DNA from: Rhizobium sp. CCGE531
GTDB taxonomy: Bacteria; Pseudomonadota; Alphaproteobacteria; Rhizobiales; Rhizobiaceae
DNA length: 64,000 nt
Assembly (NCBI RefSeq): GCF_003627795.1
Contig: NZ_CP032684.1
Coordinates: 1 to 64,000 of the forward strand
Direction: 5' to 3'
Positions 1 through 10,879 of this stretch are shown piece after piece. Made by a program: the position numbers and the translations under genes. Within the stretch, counting starts at the first letter, position 1, and the number at the start of each line of letters is the position of its first letter. Below the pieces are notes generated by a model that saw nothing but the letters and a program-made list of their open reading frames with translations, had not been told where the DNA came from and searched no databases.

Positions 1-389
1 AGGCGTCGTCCTATATAAAACCAAACATATATTAAAAGGTTTCTATTTCTTAGAGTCTGTGAGTAGCAAGGATTAAAGTTCATTCATTGCCTGTCCAATT
101 TGTCGCGCCTTACGCACGGATCTGCAAAGATTCCGATGCCAATAGCCGATATGTGGAAAAGGAAGATAATTTTTCAATCTTTTGAGAGGGTTGCCGAGAG
201 ATCCGGCATAGCTCGCTCTGGGGATAAGTCGGGGATGGGAGTGGTATTGCCGATCTTGTCCACATTACCCACAGCCACGGCGAAAGCCTTCTCGCGAAAA
301 TCCCAAATGTGGAAAACTCGGCCGTTTTCCACTTGCCGAGGATAGGCCCCTTCTCGTACCTGTCTTCTCTCCCGAGATATCAACAGGCG
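1..389. other. oriC: Candidate chromosomal replication origin (oriC) region
   Basis: This stretch has no credible gene. Bases 10-55 are AT-rich and could be an unwinding element. Further right are DnaA-box-like 9-mers. Two match the E. coli consensus TTWTNCACA exactly (TTTTCCACA on the minus strand at 152-160 and 308-316). Four have one mismatch: TTATCCCCA (minus, 219-227), TTGTCCACA (256-264), TTACCCACA (265-273) and TTTTCCACT (325-333). GANTC methylation sites occur at 53-57 and 129-133. In Caulobacter and rhizobia the origin lies beside the ppsR-type gene (RP001) that follows here, with hemE on the other side; hemE would be outside this window. The assignment rests on boxes plus synteny, not on a skew calculation. 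Confidence 0.72.
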
Positions 390-401
390 ATGGAAAGTAG
401 C

Positions 402-1223
402 GTGGAAAACCGAACAAGCTTCTTTCATCTGCACCTGATTTCTGACTCAACGGGCGAGACTCTCATCTCCGCCGGCCGTGCGGCCTCGGTGCAATTCCAT
501 GCCAGCCAACCGATCGAGCATGTCTATCCGCTGATCAGAAACCGCAAGCAGCTTCTGCCGGTTCTGGAGGCGATCGATAACAGCCCCGGCATCGTCCTCT
601 ATACGATCGTCGATCGCGAACTCGCCGAATTCATCGCCGAGCGGTGCAAGGAGATGGGCGTGCCTTGCGTCAATGTTCTCGAACCGGTCATGAATGTCTT
701 CCAGACCTATCTCGGCACGGCATCGCGCCGCCGCGTCGGCGCGCAGCATGTGATGAACGCCGATTATTTCGCCCGCATCGAAGCGCTGAACTTCACCATG
801 GATCATGATGATGGGCAGATGCCCGATGACTATGACGATGCCGATGTCGTCATCATCGGTATCAGCCGCACCTCGAAAACGCCGACGAGCATCTATCTGG
901 CCAATCGCGGCATCAAGACCGCCAATATACCCATCGTCCACGGCGTGCCGTTGCCGGAGAGCCTGGGCAAGGCGACGAAGCCATTGATCGTCGGGCTGGT
1001 GGCAACGACCGACCGTATCTCGCAGGTACGCGAAAACCGCATTCTCGGCACGACGCCCGGCTTCGATCGCGGCGGCTATACGGATCGTGCCGCGATCTCC
1101 GAAGAGCTGAAATATGCACGGTCCCTCTGCGCCAGGCACAATTGGCCGATCATCGATGTCACGCGGCGCTCGATCGAAGAGACCGCTGCCGCCATTGTTG
1201 CCCTGCGCCCCAAGCTGCGTTAA
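402..1223 (+). CDS. ppsR: Pyruvate, water dikinase / PPDK regulatory protein (DUF299)
   Basis: Bifunctional serine/threonine kinase and phosphorylase of the DUF299 family. It switches phosphoenolpyruvate synthase or pyruvate phosphate dikinase on and off by ADP-dependent phosphorylation. The protein is about 273 residues, the usual length. A nucleotide-binding loop [11 protein letters not shown] lies near residues 152-162. I chose the GTG at 402 because family members begin [20 protein letters not shown] and a GGAAAG ribosome-binding site sits just upstream; an ATG at 390 adds four residues. An upstream ATG at 309 falls inside a DnaA-box-like site and is not credible. In Caulobacter this is the first gene beside the chromosomal origin (RP001). 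Confidence 0.9.
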   Translation: MENRTSFFHLHLISDSTGETLISAGRAASVQFHASQPIEHVYPLIRNRKQLLPVLEAIDNSPGIVLYTIVDRELAEFIAERCKEMGVPCVNVLEPVMNVFQTYLGTASRRRVGAQHVMNADYFARIEALNFTMDHDDGQMPDDYDDADVVIIGISRTSKTPTSIYLANRGIKTANIPIVHGVPLPESLGKATKPLIVGLVATTDRISQVRENRILGTTPGFDRGGYTDRAAISEELKYARSLCARHNWPIIDVTRRSIEETAAAIVALRPKLR

Positions 1224-1256
1224 GCGCTGCACATTATTATCTCGGAGGCAGCCGTC

Positions 1257-1856
1257 ATGACCGTGCCCCTTATCCTTGCATCATCCAGCCCGTTCCGGCG
1301 AATGCTGATGGAAAACGCCGGATTGCATTTCCAGGCCATCGCCGCCGGTATCGACGAACGCGCGATCGAAGCGCCGCTGGAGCGGGATGGCGCCAGCCCG
1401 GATGCCGTCGCGCTCGTGCTGGCAAAGGCGAAGGCAAAGGACGTCAGCGATCGCTTCCCCAGCTCGCTCGTCATCGGTTCGGATCAGACCATGTCGCTGG
1501 GTGACCAGGTCTTCCACAAGCCGAAGACGATGGCGGATGCGGAAAATCATCTGCGGATCCTGTCTGGTAAAACGCATCGCCTGAACAGCGCCATCGCCCT
1601 GGCGCGCAATGGCGATATCATTTGGGAACATGTGTCGCACGCGGATCTGACTATGCGGGAGCTGCCGGCTGATTTCATCCATCGGCATCTCGGCCGCGTG
1701 GGTGAAAAAGCATTATCGAGCGTTGGTGCCTATCAACTCGAGGGAGAGGGCATCCAGCTTTTCTCGAAAATAGACGGCGATTATTTCACGATCGTCGGAT
1801 TGCCGATGCTGCCGCTGCTTGAAAAACTGCGTGAACTGGGGGCAATCGATGGATGA
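1257..1856 (+). CDS. maf: Maf family nucleoside triphosphate pyrophosphatase
   Basis: Maf-like protein of 199 residues, which hydrolyses non-canonical or modified nucleoside triphosphates (dTTP, UTP, m7GTP, depending on subfamily) to the monophosphate. The family N-terminal signature is present ([18 protein letters not shown], residues 6-23), as are a central GSDQTM segment near residue 80 and a [10 protein letters not shown] segment near the C-terminus that matches the family motif. It overlaps the start of aroE by 8 bases, which suggests translational coupling in a ppsR-maf-aroE-coaE-dnaQ series. The precise nucleotide preference cannot be read from the sequence. Confidence 0.92.
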   Translation: MTVPLILASSSPFRRMLMENAGLHFQAIAAGIDERAIEAPLERDGASPDAVALVLAKAKAKDVSDRFPSSLVIGSDQTMSLGDQVFHKPKTMADAENHLRILSGKTHRLNSAIALARNGDIIWEHVSHADLTMRELPADFIHRHLGRVGEKALSSVGAYQLEGEGIQLFSKIDGDYFTIVGLPMLPLLEKLRELGAIDG

Positions 1857-2706
1857 TTCACGTGAAACACTGGGCGTAAACGCTTTCGTAACGGGTTATC
1901 CGATCAGGCATTCACGTTCGCCGCTGATCCACGGTTACTGGCTGAAGCAGCTCGGCCTGGCCGGCAGCTATCGCGCGCATGAAGTCCCGGCAGAGGATTT
2001 CGCAGCTTTCATCGCTTCCCTGAAGGATGGCTCCAGCGGCTTCGTCGGCGGCAATGTCACGATCCCTCACAAGGAAGCGGCGTTCAAACTCGCCGATCGG
2101 CCGGACGAGCTTTCGGAAGAACTCGGTGCTTCCAACACTTTATGGCTTGAGGATGGGCTGCTGCATGCGACGAACACCGATGGCCGCGGGTTCACCGCGA
2201 ACCTCGATGAGCGTCATCCCGGCTGGGATCGCAGCGACCGCGCCGTGATCCTCGGGGCGGGCGGCGCGAGCCGGGCGGTGATACAGGCCGTGCGCGATCG
2301 CGGCTTCAAGGAAATCCATGTCGTCAACCGCACGGTCGAGCGGGCGGGGGAGCTGGCGGATCGTTTCGGCGAACGGGTTCATGCCCATCCGATGGCAGCG
2401 CTCGGCGACGTCATGCAGGATGCCGGCCTTTTCATCAACACGACCTCGCTCGGCATGGACGGCGAAGCCGCGCCTCGGATCGATTTCTCGCCCCTTGTAC
2501 AAGAGGCTGTCGTCACCGACATTGTCTATATACCCTTGAAGACGCCGCTTCTGGCGCAGGCCGAGGAACAGGGCTTTGCCATCGTTGATGGTCTTGGCAT
2601 GCTGTTGCACCAGGCGGTGCCGGGCTTCGAAAAATGGTTCGGAAAGCGTCCGGTGGTTGATGATACTTTGAGGGCGTTGATCATCGCGGATATGGAAAAA
2701 CATTGA
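1849..2706 (+). CDS. aroE: Shikimate dehydrogenase (NADP+)
   Basis: Reduces 3-dehydroshikimate to shikimate with NADPH in the chorismate pathway. The 285-residue protein has the substrate-binding SxS motif ([12 protein letters not shown], near residues 23-34), the catalytic lysine in [10 protein letters not shown] and the Rossmann loop [11 protein letters not shown] chose the ATG at 1849, which gives MDDSRETLG and overlaps the end of maf; an in-frame ATG at 1819 would lie well inside maf. Its stop overlaps the coaE start codon. Chorismate made through this step feeds the trp genes at 21-24 kb. Confidence 0.95.
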   Translation: MDDSRETLGVNAFVTGYPIRHSRSPLIHGYWLKQLGLAGSYRAHEVPAEDFAAFIASLKDGSSGFVGGNVTIPHKEAAFKLADRPDELSEELGASNTLWLEDGLLHATNTDGRGFTANLDERHPGWDRSDRAVILGAGGASRAVIQAVRDRGFKEIHVVNRTVERAGELADRFGERVHAHPMAALGDVMQDAGLFINTTSLGMDGEAAPRIDFSPLVQEAVVTDIVYIPLKTPLLAQAEEQGFAIVDGLGMLLHQAVPGFEKWFGKRPVVDDTLRALIIADMEKH

Positions 2707-3305
2707 TGATCAGGATCGGGCTGACGGGATCGATCGGCATGGGAAAATCGACCTCGGCGAAACTCTTCGCCGAAGCCGGGATCCCGGTGAACGATTCCGA
2801 TGCGGTCGTGCATGATCTCTACAGCGGCGAAGCGGTTGCTCTGGTCGAGGCTGCCTTCCCCGGTACGACCCGCGACGGCAAAGTCGACCGGCAGGAACTC
2901 AGTCGGAAGCTCGCAGGCGATCCCTCCGGTTTCAAGCGTCTCGAAGCCATCATCCATCCGCTCGTTCGTGAGCGTGAGCGCGAGTTCCTGGAACGTCAAA
3001 GGCAGGCGGGCGCCGATATGATCGTGCTGGATATCCCGCTGCTGTTCGAAACCGGCGCGGATAAAAGGGTCGACAAAATCGCCGTCGTCAGCTGTGATCC
3101 ACAGATTCAGAGAGAAAGAGTGCTTGCCCGGCCGGGCATGACGGAGGAAAAATTCAACATGATTCTCTCCCGGCAAACGCCGGATCCGGAAAAGCGGGCA
3201 CGCGCCGATTACGTCATCGATACGGGCGGCAGTATCGATGCGGCCCGCGAGCAGGTCAGAGAGATCATCGCGGATCTGCGGCGCAAGCAGCGGAATAGGA
3301 AATAG
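2706..3305 (+). CDS. coaE: Dephospho-CoA kinase
   Basis: Catalyses the last step of coenzyme A synthesis, ATP-dependent phosphorylation of the 3'-hydroxyl of dephospho-CoA. The protein has 199 residues, normal for the family. A P-loop (GSIGMGKST) lies near residues 8-16, and a DIPLLFETG segment typical of CoaE near residue 103. The ATG at 2706 shares a base with the aroE stop codon (TGATG); a TTG at 2703 would add one residue. Pantothenate kinase coaA, the first enzyme of the same pathway, lies 46 kb away in this window. Confidence 0.95.
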   Translation: MIRIGLTGSIGMGKSTSAKLFAEAGIPVNDSDAVVHDLYSGEAVALVEAAFPGTTRDGKVDRQELSRKLAGDPSGFKRLEAIIHPLVREREREFLERQRQAGADMIVLDIPLLFETGADKRVDKIAVVSCDPQIQRERVLARPGMTEEKFNMILSRQTPDPEKRARADYVIDTGGSIDAAREQVREIIADLRRKQRNRK

Positions 3306-3322
3306 GAAAGCGGAGCCCCGAC

Positions 3323-4039
3323 ATGCGCGAAATCATTTTCGATACGGAAACCACCGGTCTCGACAACAGGGCAGACCGTATCATCGAAATCGGCGGCATC
3401 GAGCTCTTCAACCATTTCCCGACCGGCAAGACGCTGCATATATTCATCAATCCTGGCGACCGCAAGGTTCATCCCGATGCACTTGCCGTGCACGGCATCA
3501 CCGATGAATCACTGAAGGACAAGCCGGCCTTCGAAATCGTTGCCGATCAGATCCTCGAATTTTTCGGCGATGCCAAATGGATTGCGCATAACGCCACCTT
3601 CGACATGGGTTTCGTCAACGCCGAATTCGCAAGGCTCGGCCGGCCGCCGATCCTCCCGGATATGGTGATCGACACCTTGGCTATGGCGCGGCGCAAGCAT
3701 CCCATGGGTCCGAATTCGCTGGATGCGCTCTGCCACCGCTATGGCATCGACAATTCGCATCGCACCCAGCACGGCGCGCTTCTCGACTCCGAACTGCTGG
3801 CCGAAGTCTATATCGAGATGATCGGCGGCCGGCAGACCGCGCTCGGCCTCGGCAGTGTCATCGGTTCGTCGGCGCGCTCACGCCAGAATGATGCCGCGGA
3901 GGACATCGTCGGCGATATTTTCGAACGGCCCAATCCCTTGCCAAGCCGGTTGAATGAAGAAGAACTCGCGGCTCATGCCGCACTGGTCGCCAAGCTCGGC
4001 GCGAAGGGAACTTGGTCCAAATATCGCACATCCGAATAA
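3323..4039 (+). CDS. dnaQ: DNA polymerase III epsilon subunit (3'-5' proofreading exonuclease)
   Basis: Proofreading exonuclease of the replicative polymerase, 238 residues. The DEDDh active site is visible: FDTETTG (residues 5-11, Exo I), HNATFDMGF near residue 90 (Exo II), and HGALLDSELLAEVY near residue 150 (Exo III with the catalytic histidine). The C-terminal tail, which would bind the alpha subunit, is less conserved. It follows coaE by 17 bases and is the last gene of the plus-strand series before convergent secB. A shared hairpin terminator sits between the two. Confidence 0.95.
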   Translation: MREIIFDTETTGLDNRADRIIEIGGIELFNHFPTGKTLHIFINPGDRKVHPDALAVHGITDESLKDKPAFEIVADQILEFFGDAKWIAHNATFDMGFVNAEFARLGRPPILPDMVIDTLAMARRKHPMGPNSLDALCHRYGIDNSHRTQHGALLDSELLAEVYIEMIGGRQTALGLGSVIGSSARSRQNDAAEDIVGDIFERPNPLPSRLNEEELAAHAALVAKLGAKGTWSKYRTSE

Positions 4040-4063
4040 GGGTGCTTCCTCAGGTACCAAAGA

Positions 4064-4098
4064 AAATGCCCGGGTCTTGCGATCCGGGCATTTCTGTC
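4064..4098. terminator. Bidirectional hairpin terminator between dnaQ and secB
   Basis: The arms AAATGCCCGG (4064-4073) and CCGGGCATTT (4084-4093) are perfectly complementary around a short loop. A-rich sequence lies on the left and T-rich on the right, as expected for convergent genes sharing a terminator. Confidence 0.8.
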
Positions 4099-4121
4099 TT
4101 CCAGTAAGCAGAAATTCAAGC

Positions 4122-4604
4122 TTAGTTCGGAACGGCCGAAACCTGGGCGCGGGCCTGTTCTTCAGCCATGCGCTGCGTGAACATCTGCGCGAAATCGATC
4201 GGGTCGATCATCAGCGGCGGGAAGCCGCCATTGCGCGTGACATCGGCGATGATCTGGCGCGCAAAGGGGAACAGCAGGCGCGGGCATTCGATGAAAAGCA
4301 GCGGCAGCATGTGTTCCTGCGGGAAGCCGGTGACGCGGAAGACGCCGCCATAGACCAGCTCGGTGTGGAAGAGAACGCGCTCGCCATCCTTGGCTTCGGC
4401 GTTCAGCGTCAGCACGACGTCGAAATCCTCGTCCGACAGCGGGTTGGCGTTGACATTGACGTTGATATTGATGTCGGGAGCATTTTCCCGGGCCTGAAGC
4501 GAGCGCGGAGCGCCCGGATTCTCGAAGGAAAGATCCTTGGTGTACTGAGCAAGGATGCTGAGGCTCGGGCTGGCTGCACCGTTGCCGTTGGTCTCGTTGG
4601 CCAT
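4122..4604 (-). CDS. secB: Protein-export chaperone SecB
   Basis: Tetrameric cytosolic chaperone that keeps preproteins unfolded and hands them to SecA. The protein is 160 residues with the family core (ending in [17 protein letters not shown]) and an Ala-rich C-terminal tail. The start ATG at 4604 follows a GAGAGGACA-type ribosome-binding site. It is convergent with dnaQ and lies downstream of, and on the same strand as, the fxsA gene. Confidence 0.95.
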   Translation of the reverse strand: MANETNGNGAASPSLSILAQYTKDLSFENPGAPRSLQARENAPDININVNVNANPLSDEDFDVVLTLNAEAKDGERVLFHTELVYGGVFRVTGFPQEHMLPLLFIECPRLLFPFARQIIADVTRNGGFPPLMIDPIDFAQMFTQRMAEEQARAQVSAVPN

Positions 4605-4696
4605 GGGGGTGTCCTCTCACGTCTCGATGGGTGTCGCCATCTAGCATTTAGAATAGGGGCTTACAACCCTGTGGCCCGGCGCTCAATCGCGCTGTT

Positions 4697-5215
4697 CTAG
4701 TCCTTTAGCCGCTTCTGGTCGGACCATGGCGACTTGCGGTTCGGCTCGCGATGGAAATCTGTTTCATCCAGATCGACGACCGGTGCGGGATTATGCGGTT
4801 GGCCTTGCGGACCGGCGCCCGGACCCTGTCCTCGCCGGAAGGCGCGCGAATTGCCGACGACGACGATGCGCTTGCGCAGGACTGTCCAGGCGAGATCGCG
4901 CACGGCCGGAATGAAAAGCAGCAGGCCGATAATGTCGGAAATGAAGCCGGGCAGCATCAGGAAGAAGGCGGCGACGACGATCATGGCGCCATGCACCATC
5001 TCGCGGCCGGGATCGCCACCATTGCGGCTTTCGGCCGAGATGCGCTGGAGGATCCCGATCCCTTGAATTCTGAGGAGAGCGGCACCGAGCAGCATGCTGA
5101 GGATGATGAGCCCCAGCGTTGCCCAGACGCCGATCATCTTTCCGACGACGATGAATCCGGCGATCTCAGCCAGAGGCATCAGAGAAACGAAGATAGGAAG
5201 AAGTGATAGGCGCAT
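4697..5215 (-). CDS. fxsA: FxsA family cytoplasmic membrane protein
   Basis: Small polytopic inner-membrane protein. In E. coli, FxsA overproduction relieves phage T7 exclusion by the F plasmid; the normal role is unknown. The 172-residue product begins MRLSLLPIFVSLMPLAEIAG and has about three hydrophobic segments (residues 2-22, 25-45 and 75-100), followed by a polar tail rich in Gly, Pro and Arg. I chose the ATG at 5215 because an AGGA ribosome-binding site precedes it and the family starts with this hydrophobic stretch; a longer in-frame start at 5305 adds a polar extension without support. It is divergent from the Tim44-domain gene. Confidence 0.88.
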   Translation of the reverse strand: MRLSLLPIFVSLMPLAEIAGFIVVGKMIGVWATLGLIILSMLLGAALLRIQGIGILQRISAESRNGGDPGREMVHGAMIVVAAFFLMLPGFISDIIGLLLFIPAVRDLAWTVLRKRIVVVGNSRAFRRGQGPGAGPQGQPHNPAPVVDLDETDFHREPNRKSPWSDQKRLKD

Positions 5216-5361
5216 GTTACGGTGGTCCTGAAAGCGGGTTTCTTCGCGTAAGCGTTGGTTTCTCGCGTATAATAAAGAAACTGGTCCGCTATTTGAATGA
5301 TACATCGATGCGGACTATATGGGGATTAATCTTTTAATTTTAACGGTGGTTCCGATACGAG

Positions 5362-6063
5362 ATGGGTGCAAACGACTTTGTGACGATCTTTTTCCTGGTG
5401 GCGGCGGTGCTGATCTTCTTTCAGCTGCGCAGCGTTCTTGGCCGCCGCACGGGGAATGAGAAGCCGCCGCGCGATCTCTATGGTTCCGCAGATCCGGCAA
5501 ATGGCCCGACGCCGCCGGACGCCGGCAAGGTCGTGACCCTGCCGCGGCGCGATGCGACCGAAGAGGAAGACCGTTTTGCCACCGTCGATGCGTTCACCCC
5601 GGCCGGAACGCCGCTGAACGACTCGCTGCGTGAAGTGAGCAAGGCTGATCCCGCCTTCAATCCGAAGGAATTCGTCAACGGCGCCCGCATGGCCTATGAG
5701 ATGATCGTCATGGCCTTTGCCGATGGCGATCGCAAGTCTTTGAAGGGATTGCTGTCGCGTGAGGTCTATGACGGTTTCGATGCCGCCATCGCCGATCGCG
5801 AAGGCAAGGGCGAGAAAGTCAAGTCGACCTTCGTCAGCATCGACAAGGCTGATATTCTCAGCGCCGAGGTGAAGGGAACGGAAGCCCTCGTCACCACGCG
5901 CATCGTCAGCCAGATGATTTCTGCCACCTATGACAAGGCGGGCACCTTGATCGATGGCGATGCCGAAACCGTGGCCGAGATCAGCGACCTCTGGACCTTC
6001 GCCCGCGACACGCGTTCGCGCGATCCGAATTGGAAACTCGTGGCGACCGAATCCGAACAATGA
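5362..6063 (+). CDS. Tim44/TimA domain membrane-anchored protein
   Basis: 233-residue protein with an N-terminal membrane anchor (residues 7-22, TIFFLVAAVLIFFQL), a low-complexity linker and a C-terminal Tim44-like domain from about residue 95 to 230. Bacterial relatives of the mitochondrial import-motor subunit Tim44 are common in Alphaproteobacteria, and the fold binds lipid or membrane surfaces. Its partner in the cell is not known. It shares the TGATG-type stop-start overlap with mltA and is divergent from fxsA, an arrangement typical of this chromosomal segment in rhizobia. Confidence 0.88.
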   Translation: MGANDFVTIFFLVAAVLIFFQLRSVLGRRTGNEKPPRDLYGSADPANGPTPPDAGKVVTLPRRDATEEEDRFATVDAFTPAGTPLNDSLREVSKADPAFNPKEFVNGARMAYEMIVMAFADGDRKSLKGLLSREVYDGFDAAIADREGKGEKVKSTFVSIDKADILSAEVKGTEALVTTRIVSQMISATYDKAGTLIDGDAETVAEISDLWTFARDTRSRDPNWKLVATESEQ

Positions 6064-7178
6064 CGATCCCATCGCAGGAATTCAGGCTGGAGCCGGCAAC
6101 CTTCGCCGATCTGAAGGGCTGGAAGGACGATGATCCTTCCAGCCTTTTTCGCGCAATGAAGGACTGTCGGGCCTATATCAGCGATGTGAAGCCCTATCGC
6201 ACGGGCTCTGCCGGACTGACGGCCGATGATCTCCTGTCGCTTCTCGATGCCGCTGAAGGACGCAAACCGCGCGATGCGGCAGAAGCCCGGTCTTTTTTCG
6301 AGGAGCATTGCCAGCCTTTCTTCATCCGCCGCGATGGCGGGGCGACCGGTTTCGTAACCGCCTTCTACGAGCCGGAAATCGAAGTATCGGCCGAGCCGAA
6401 CGAAACCTACCGCTATCCCTTTTATCGCCGGCCGGATGATCTGATCGATCTGGATGACGGCAATCGCCCAGCAGAATTAGACCCGTCCTATATGTTTGGC
6501 AGGGTTTTGGACGGCACAGTTTCCGCCTATCCCGATCGTGGCGAAATCGATCGCGGCTATCTCGAAGGCAAGGGGCTGGAAATCGCCTGGGCGAAATCCA
6601 AGGTCGATGTCTTCTTCGTGCATGTTCAGGGTGCCGCGCGCCTGCGCTATCCGGATGGGCGTCTTGGCCGCATCACCTATGCCGCCAAGGCCGGCCATCC
6701 CTTTTCGGCAGTTGGTCGCTTGCTTATCGATCGCGGCTTGCTCGATCGCGCAACCATATCCATGCAAACGATTCGCGACTGGCTCTATGCACATCCCGAG
6801 CAGGTCGATGAAGTCCTCTGGCACAATCGATCCTATATCTTCTTCCGCGAAGCCGAGGTCGGCGATGTGGGCCTAGGCCCGATCGCGGCCGCCAAGGTGC
6901 CGCTGGTCGCCGGCAGGTCCCTGGCGGTCGATCGGCTGATCCACACCTTCGGCTTTCCCTTCTTCATCCGTTCGGAAAGCTTGACGCATCTCGATGCCGG
7001 AAAGCCTTTCGCGCGGCTGATGCTGGCGCTCGACACGGGGTCGGCGATCGTCGGGCCGGCGCGCGGCGATATCTTTACCGGTTCGGGCTATGATGCCGGG
7101 GAGCTCGCCGGCACCGTGCGCAATGACGCCGATTTTTATATATTCATTCCGAAGGCGGCGGCGCAGAGGTTCGGCTGA
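6060..7178 (+). CDS. mltA: MltA-family murein transglycosylase (3D domain)
   Basis: Predicted lytic transglycosylase cleaving the MurNAc-GlcNAc bond with formation of 1,6-anhydro-MurNAc. The 372-residue protein holds the MltA domain (about residues 80-260, including FVTAFYEPEIE and FVHVQGAARL) and the C-terminal 3D domain (LALDTGSAIVGPARGD, with the expected catalytic aspartate). I chose the ATG at 6060, which overlaps the previous stop. Oddly, the N-terminus MTIPSQEFRLEPATFADLK has neither a signal peptide nor a lipobox, although MltA of E. coli is an outer-membrane lipoprotein. The next gene overlaps by one base. Confidence 0.88.
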   Translation: MTIPSQEFRLEPATFADLKGWKDDDPSSLFRAMKDCRAYISDVKPYRTGSAGLTADDLLSLLDAAEGRKPRDAAEARSFFEEHCQPFFIRRDGGATGFVTAFYEPEIEVSAEPNETYRYPFYRRPDDLIDLDDGNRPAELDPSYMFGRVLDGTVSAYPDRGEIDRGYLEGKGLEIAWAKSKVDVFFVHVQGAARLRYPDGRLGRITYAAKAGHPFSAVGRLLIDRGLLDRATISMQTIRDWLYAHPEQVDEVLWHNRSYIFFREAEVGDVGLGPIAAAKVPLVAGRSLAVDRLIHTFGFPFFIRSESLTHLDAGKPFARLMLALDTGSAIVGPARGDIFTGSGYDAGELAGTVRNDADFYIFIPKAAAQRFG

Positions 7179-7756
7179 TGGCCCCGGAGAACAAGCAACG
7201 AAAGCTCAGCGCGGAGGACCGCATCCTTTGGGGTAAGGTCGCCAAGAGCACCCGACCCATGCCGGGCCGCATGACGGATATCGAGGCTTTCGAAGCAGCG
7301 TTGCAGGCAGAAGCCGAAAAAGAGGAAAGCAGCCGTGCCGCAAAGGCAAAGGCGGCACCGGTGTCCACGAGCGCGCAGGAAACTCCGACGCCCCCGAAAC
7401 AGCCTGCCGGGCGCCATCACCCGCTGGAACGTCCCGTCAAGCGCAAGATCGCCAAGGGCCATTTGGCGCTCGAGGCCCGCATAGACCTTCACGGCCTCAT
7501 CCAGAGCGAAGCACATTCCATGCTTCTGGATTTTCTGCTGCGAGCTCACGGTCGCGGCCTTCGCCATGTGCTCGTCATAACTGGCAAGGGCAGCTCCATG
7601 GGCAGCGAGGGAGCCTTGAAGCGCGCCGTGCCGCTCTGGTTTTCCAAGCCGGAATTCCGCTTTCTGATCTCCTCCTACGAGACGGCGGCGCAACATCACG
7701 GCGGCGAGGGCGCGCTTTATATCCGCCTGTCGCGCTTGAAGGGGGAGAAGCTTTGA
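7178..7756 (+). CDS. Smr domain protein
   Basis: 192-residue protein with a basic, Ala/Lys-rich N-terminal half (residues 1-95) and a C-terminal Smr (MutS2-related) domain. The DLHG motif (residues 105-108, ARIDLHGL) and the TGKG motif (VITGKG) that mark the nuclease or nucleic-acid-binding site are both present. Such stand-alone Smr proteins are annotated as endonuclease-like, and roles in RNA or DNA handling have been proposed. The start codon overlaps the mltA stop, and its stop overlaps the TTG start of the following regulator. Confidence 0.88.
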   Translation: MAPENKQRKLSAEDRILWGKVAKSTRPMPGRMTDIEAFEAALQAEAEKEESSRAAKAKAAPVSTSAQETPTPPKQPAGRHHPLERPVKRKIAKGHLALEARIDLHGLIQSEAHSMLLDFLLRAHGRGLRHVLVITGKGSSMGSEGALKRAVPLWFSKPEFRFLISSYETAAQHHGGEGALYIRLSRLKGEKL

Positions 7757-8118
7757 CCCCGTTCGGCGAAGCGGTGCGAAAGCTGCGGCTGCGCAAGGGC
7801 GTCTCGCAGAAGCAGATGGCGGCGGCGCTGAACGTGACTCCGGCTTACTTATCCGCCTTAGAACATGGGAAGCGCGGCTTGCCGAGCTTCGATCTGCTGC
7901 AGCGCATCGCCGGATACTTCAATATCATCTGGGACGAAGCCGAAGAACTCTTCCTGCTGGCCCGGTTTTCCGATCCGCGCGTCGTCATCGATACATCCGG
8001 GCTTGCGCCCGAATATACGGCCTTCGTCAACCACTTGGCGGGCAAGATCCGCGGCCTTGACGCCGCGACGATCCGGGAACTGGCCCGGGTTCTGGAAAAT
8101 GCCGGCAAAACCGGCTGA
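7753..8118 (+). CDS. XRE-family helix-turn-helix transcriptional regulator
   Basis: 121-residue protein with an N-terminal HTH_3 domain (residues 5-60: VRKLRLRKGVSQKQMAAALN, then TPAYLSALEHGKR as recognition helix) and a C-terminal helical part of unknown function. The start is TTG at 7753, preceded by a strong GGGGGAGAAG ribosome-binding site and overlapping the Smr stop by four bases. Co-transcription with timA-mltA-smr is likely. The target genes cannot be read from the sequence. Confidence 0.88.
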   Translation: MTPFGEAVRKLRLRKGVSQKQMAAALNVTPAYLSALEHGKRGLPSFDLLQRIAGYFNIIWDEAEELFLLARFSDPRVVIDTSGLAPEYTAFVNHLAGKIRGLDAATIRELARVLENAGKTG

Positions 8119-8220
8119 AAACCGCCTTAATCCCCTGTTTTATACCTCATTTCGGGGCCTTCCGTTTGGAACTTCAGGGTGAAACATCCTATATACAAGC
8201 TAGGAAAAACCGCTGATTCG

Positions 8221-8336
8221 TTAGAGTCGGATGATTTTAGGTCTATTCGACCTAAAATCTGAATCCGCTCTAAACTCAAAGAAGTAGAGCATGATGTCGT
8301 CCGAAAACGCTCACACTTTTCGGCATCATGCTCTAA
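8221..8336. repeat. Rhizobial intergenic palindromic element, RIME-like, copy 1
   Basis: Two adjacent hairpins lie just upstream of gyrB. The first pairs TTAGAG...GATTTTAGGTC (8221-8243) with GACCTAAAATC...CTCTAA (8249-8273). The second spans 8286-8334 with ends AGAGCATGATG and CATCATGCTCT. A near-identical pair in inverted orientation occurs at 38811-38924. This resembles the Rhizobium-specific intergenic mosaic elements (RIME); the name is from memory. Confidence 0.8.
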
Positions 8337-10814
<2,478 letters not shown>

Positions 10815-10831
10815 CCGCTCGCTTCAGACAT

Positions 10832-10874
10832 AAAAAGGCCCGTCAGGAACATCCGGCGGGCCTTTTCTTTTTTT
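10832..10874. terminator. Bidirectional rho-independent terminator after gyrB
   Basis: The arms AAAGGCCCG (10834-10842) and CGGGCCTTT (10857-10865) are followed by a T-rich run, and a run of A precedes the hairpin. It serves gyrB on the plus strand and the nitroreductase gene on the minus strand. Confidence 0.85.
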
Positions 10875-10879
10875 ATCAA

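Noticed and set aside
309..401. Longer N-terminus for the ppsR gene from an ATG at 309
   Set aside because: The extension is not conserved in the family, and the ATG lies within a DnaA-box-like site in the origin region.
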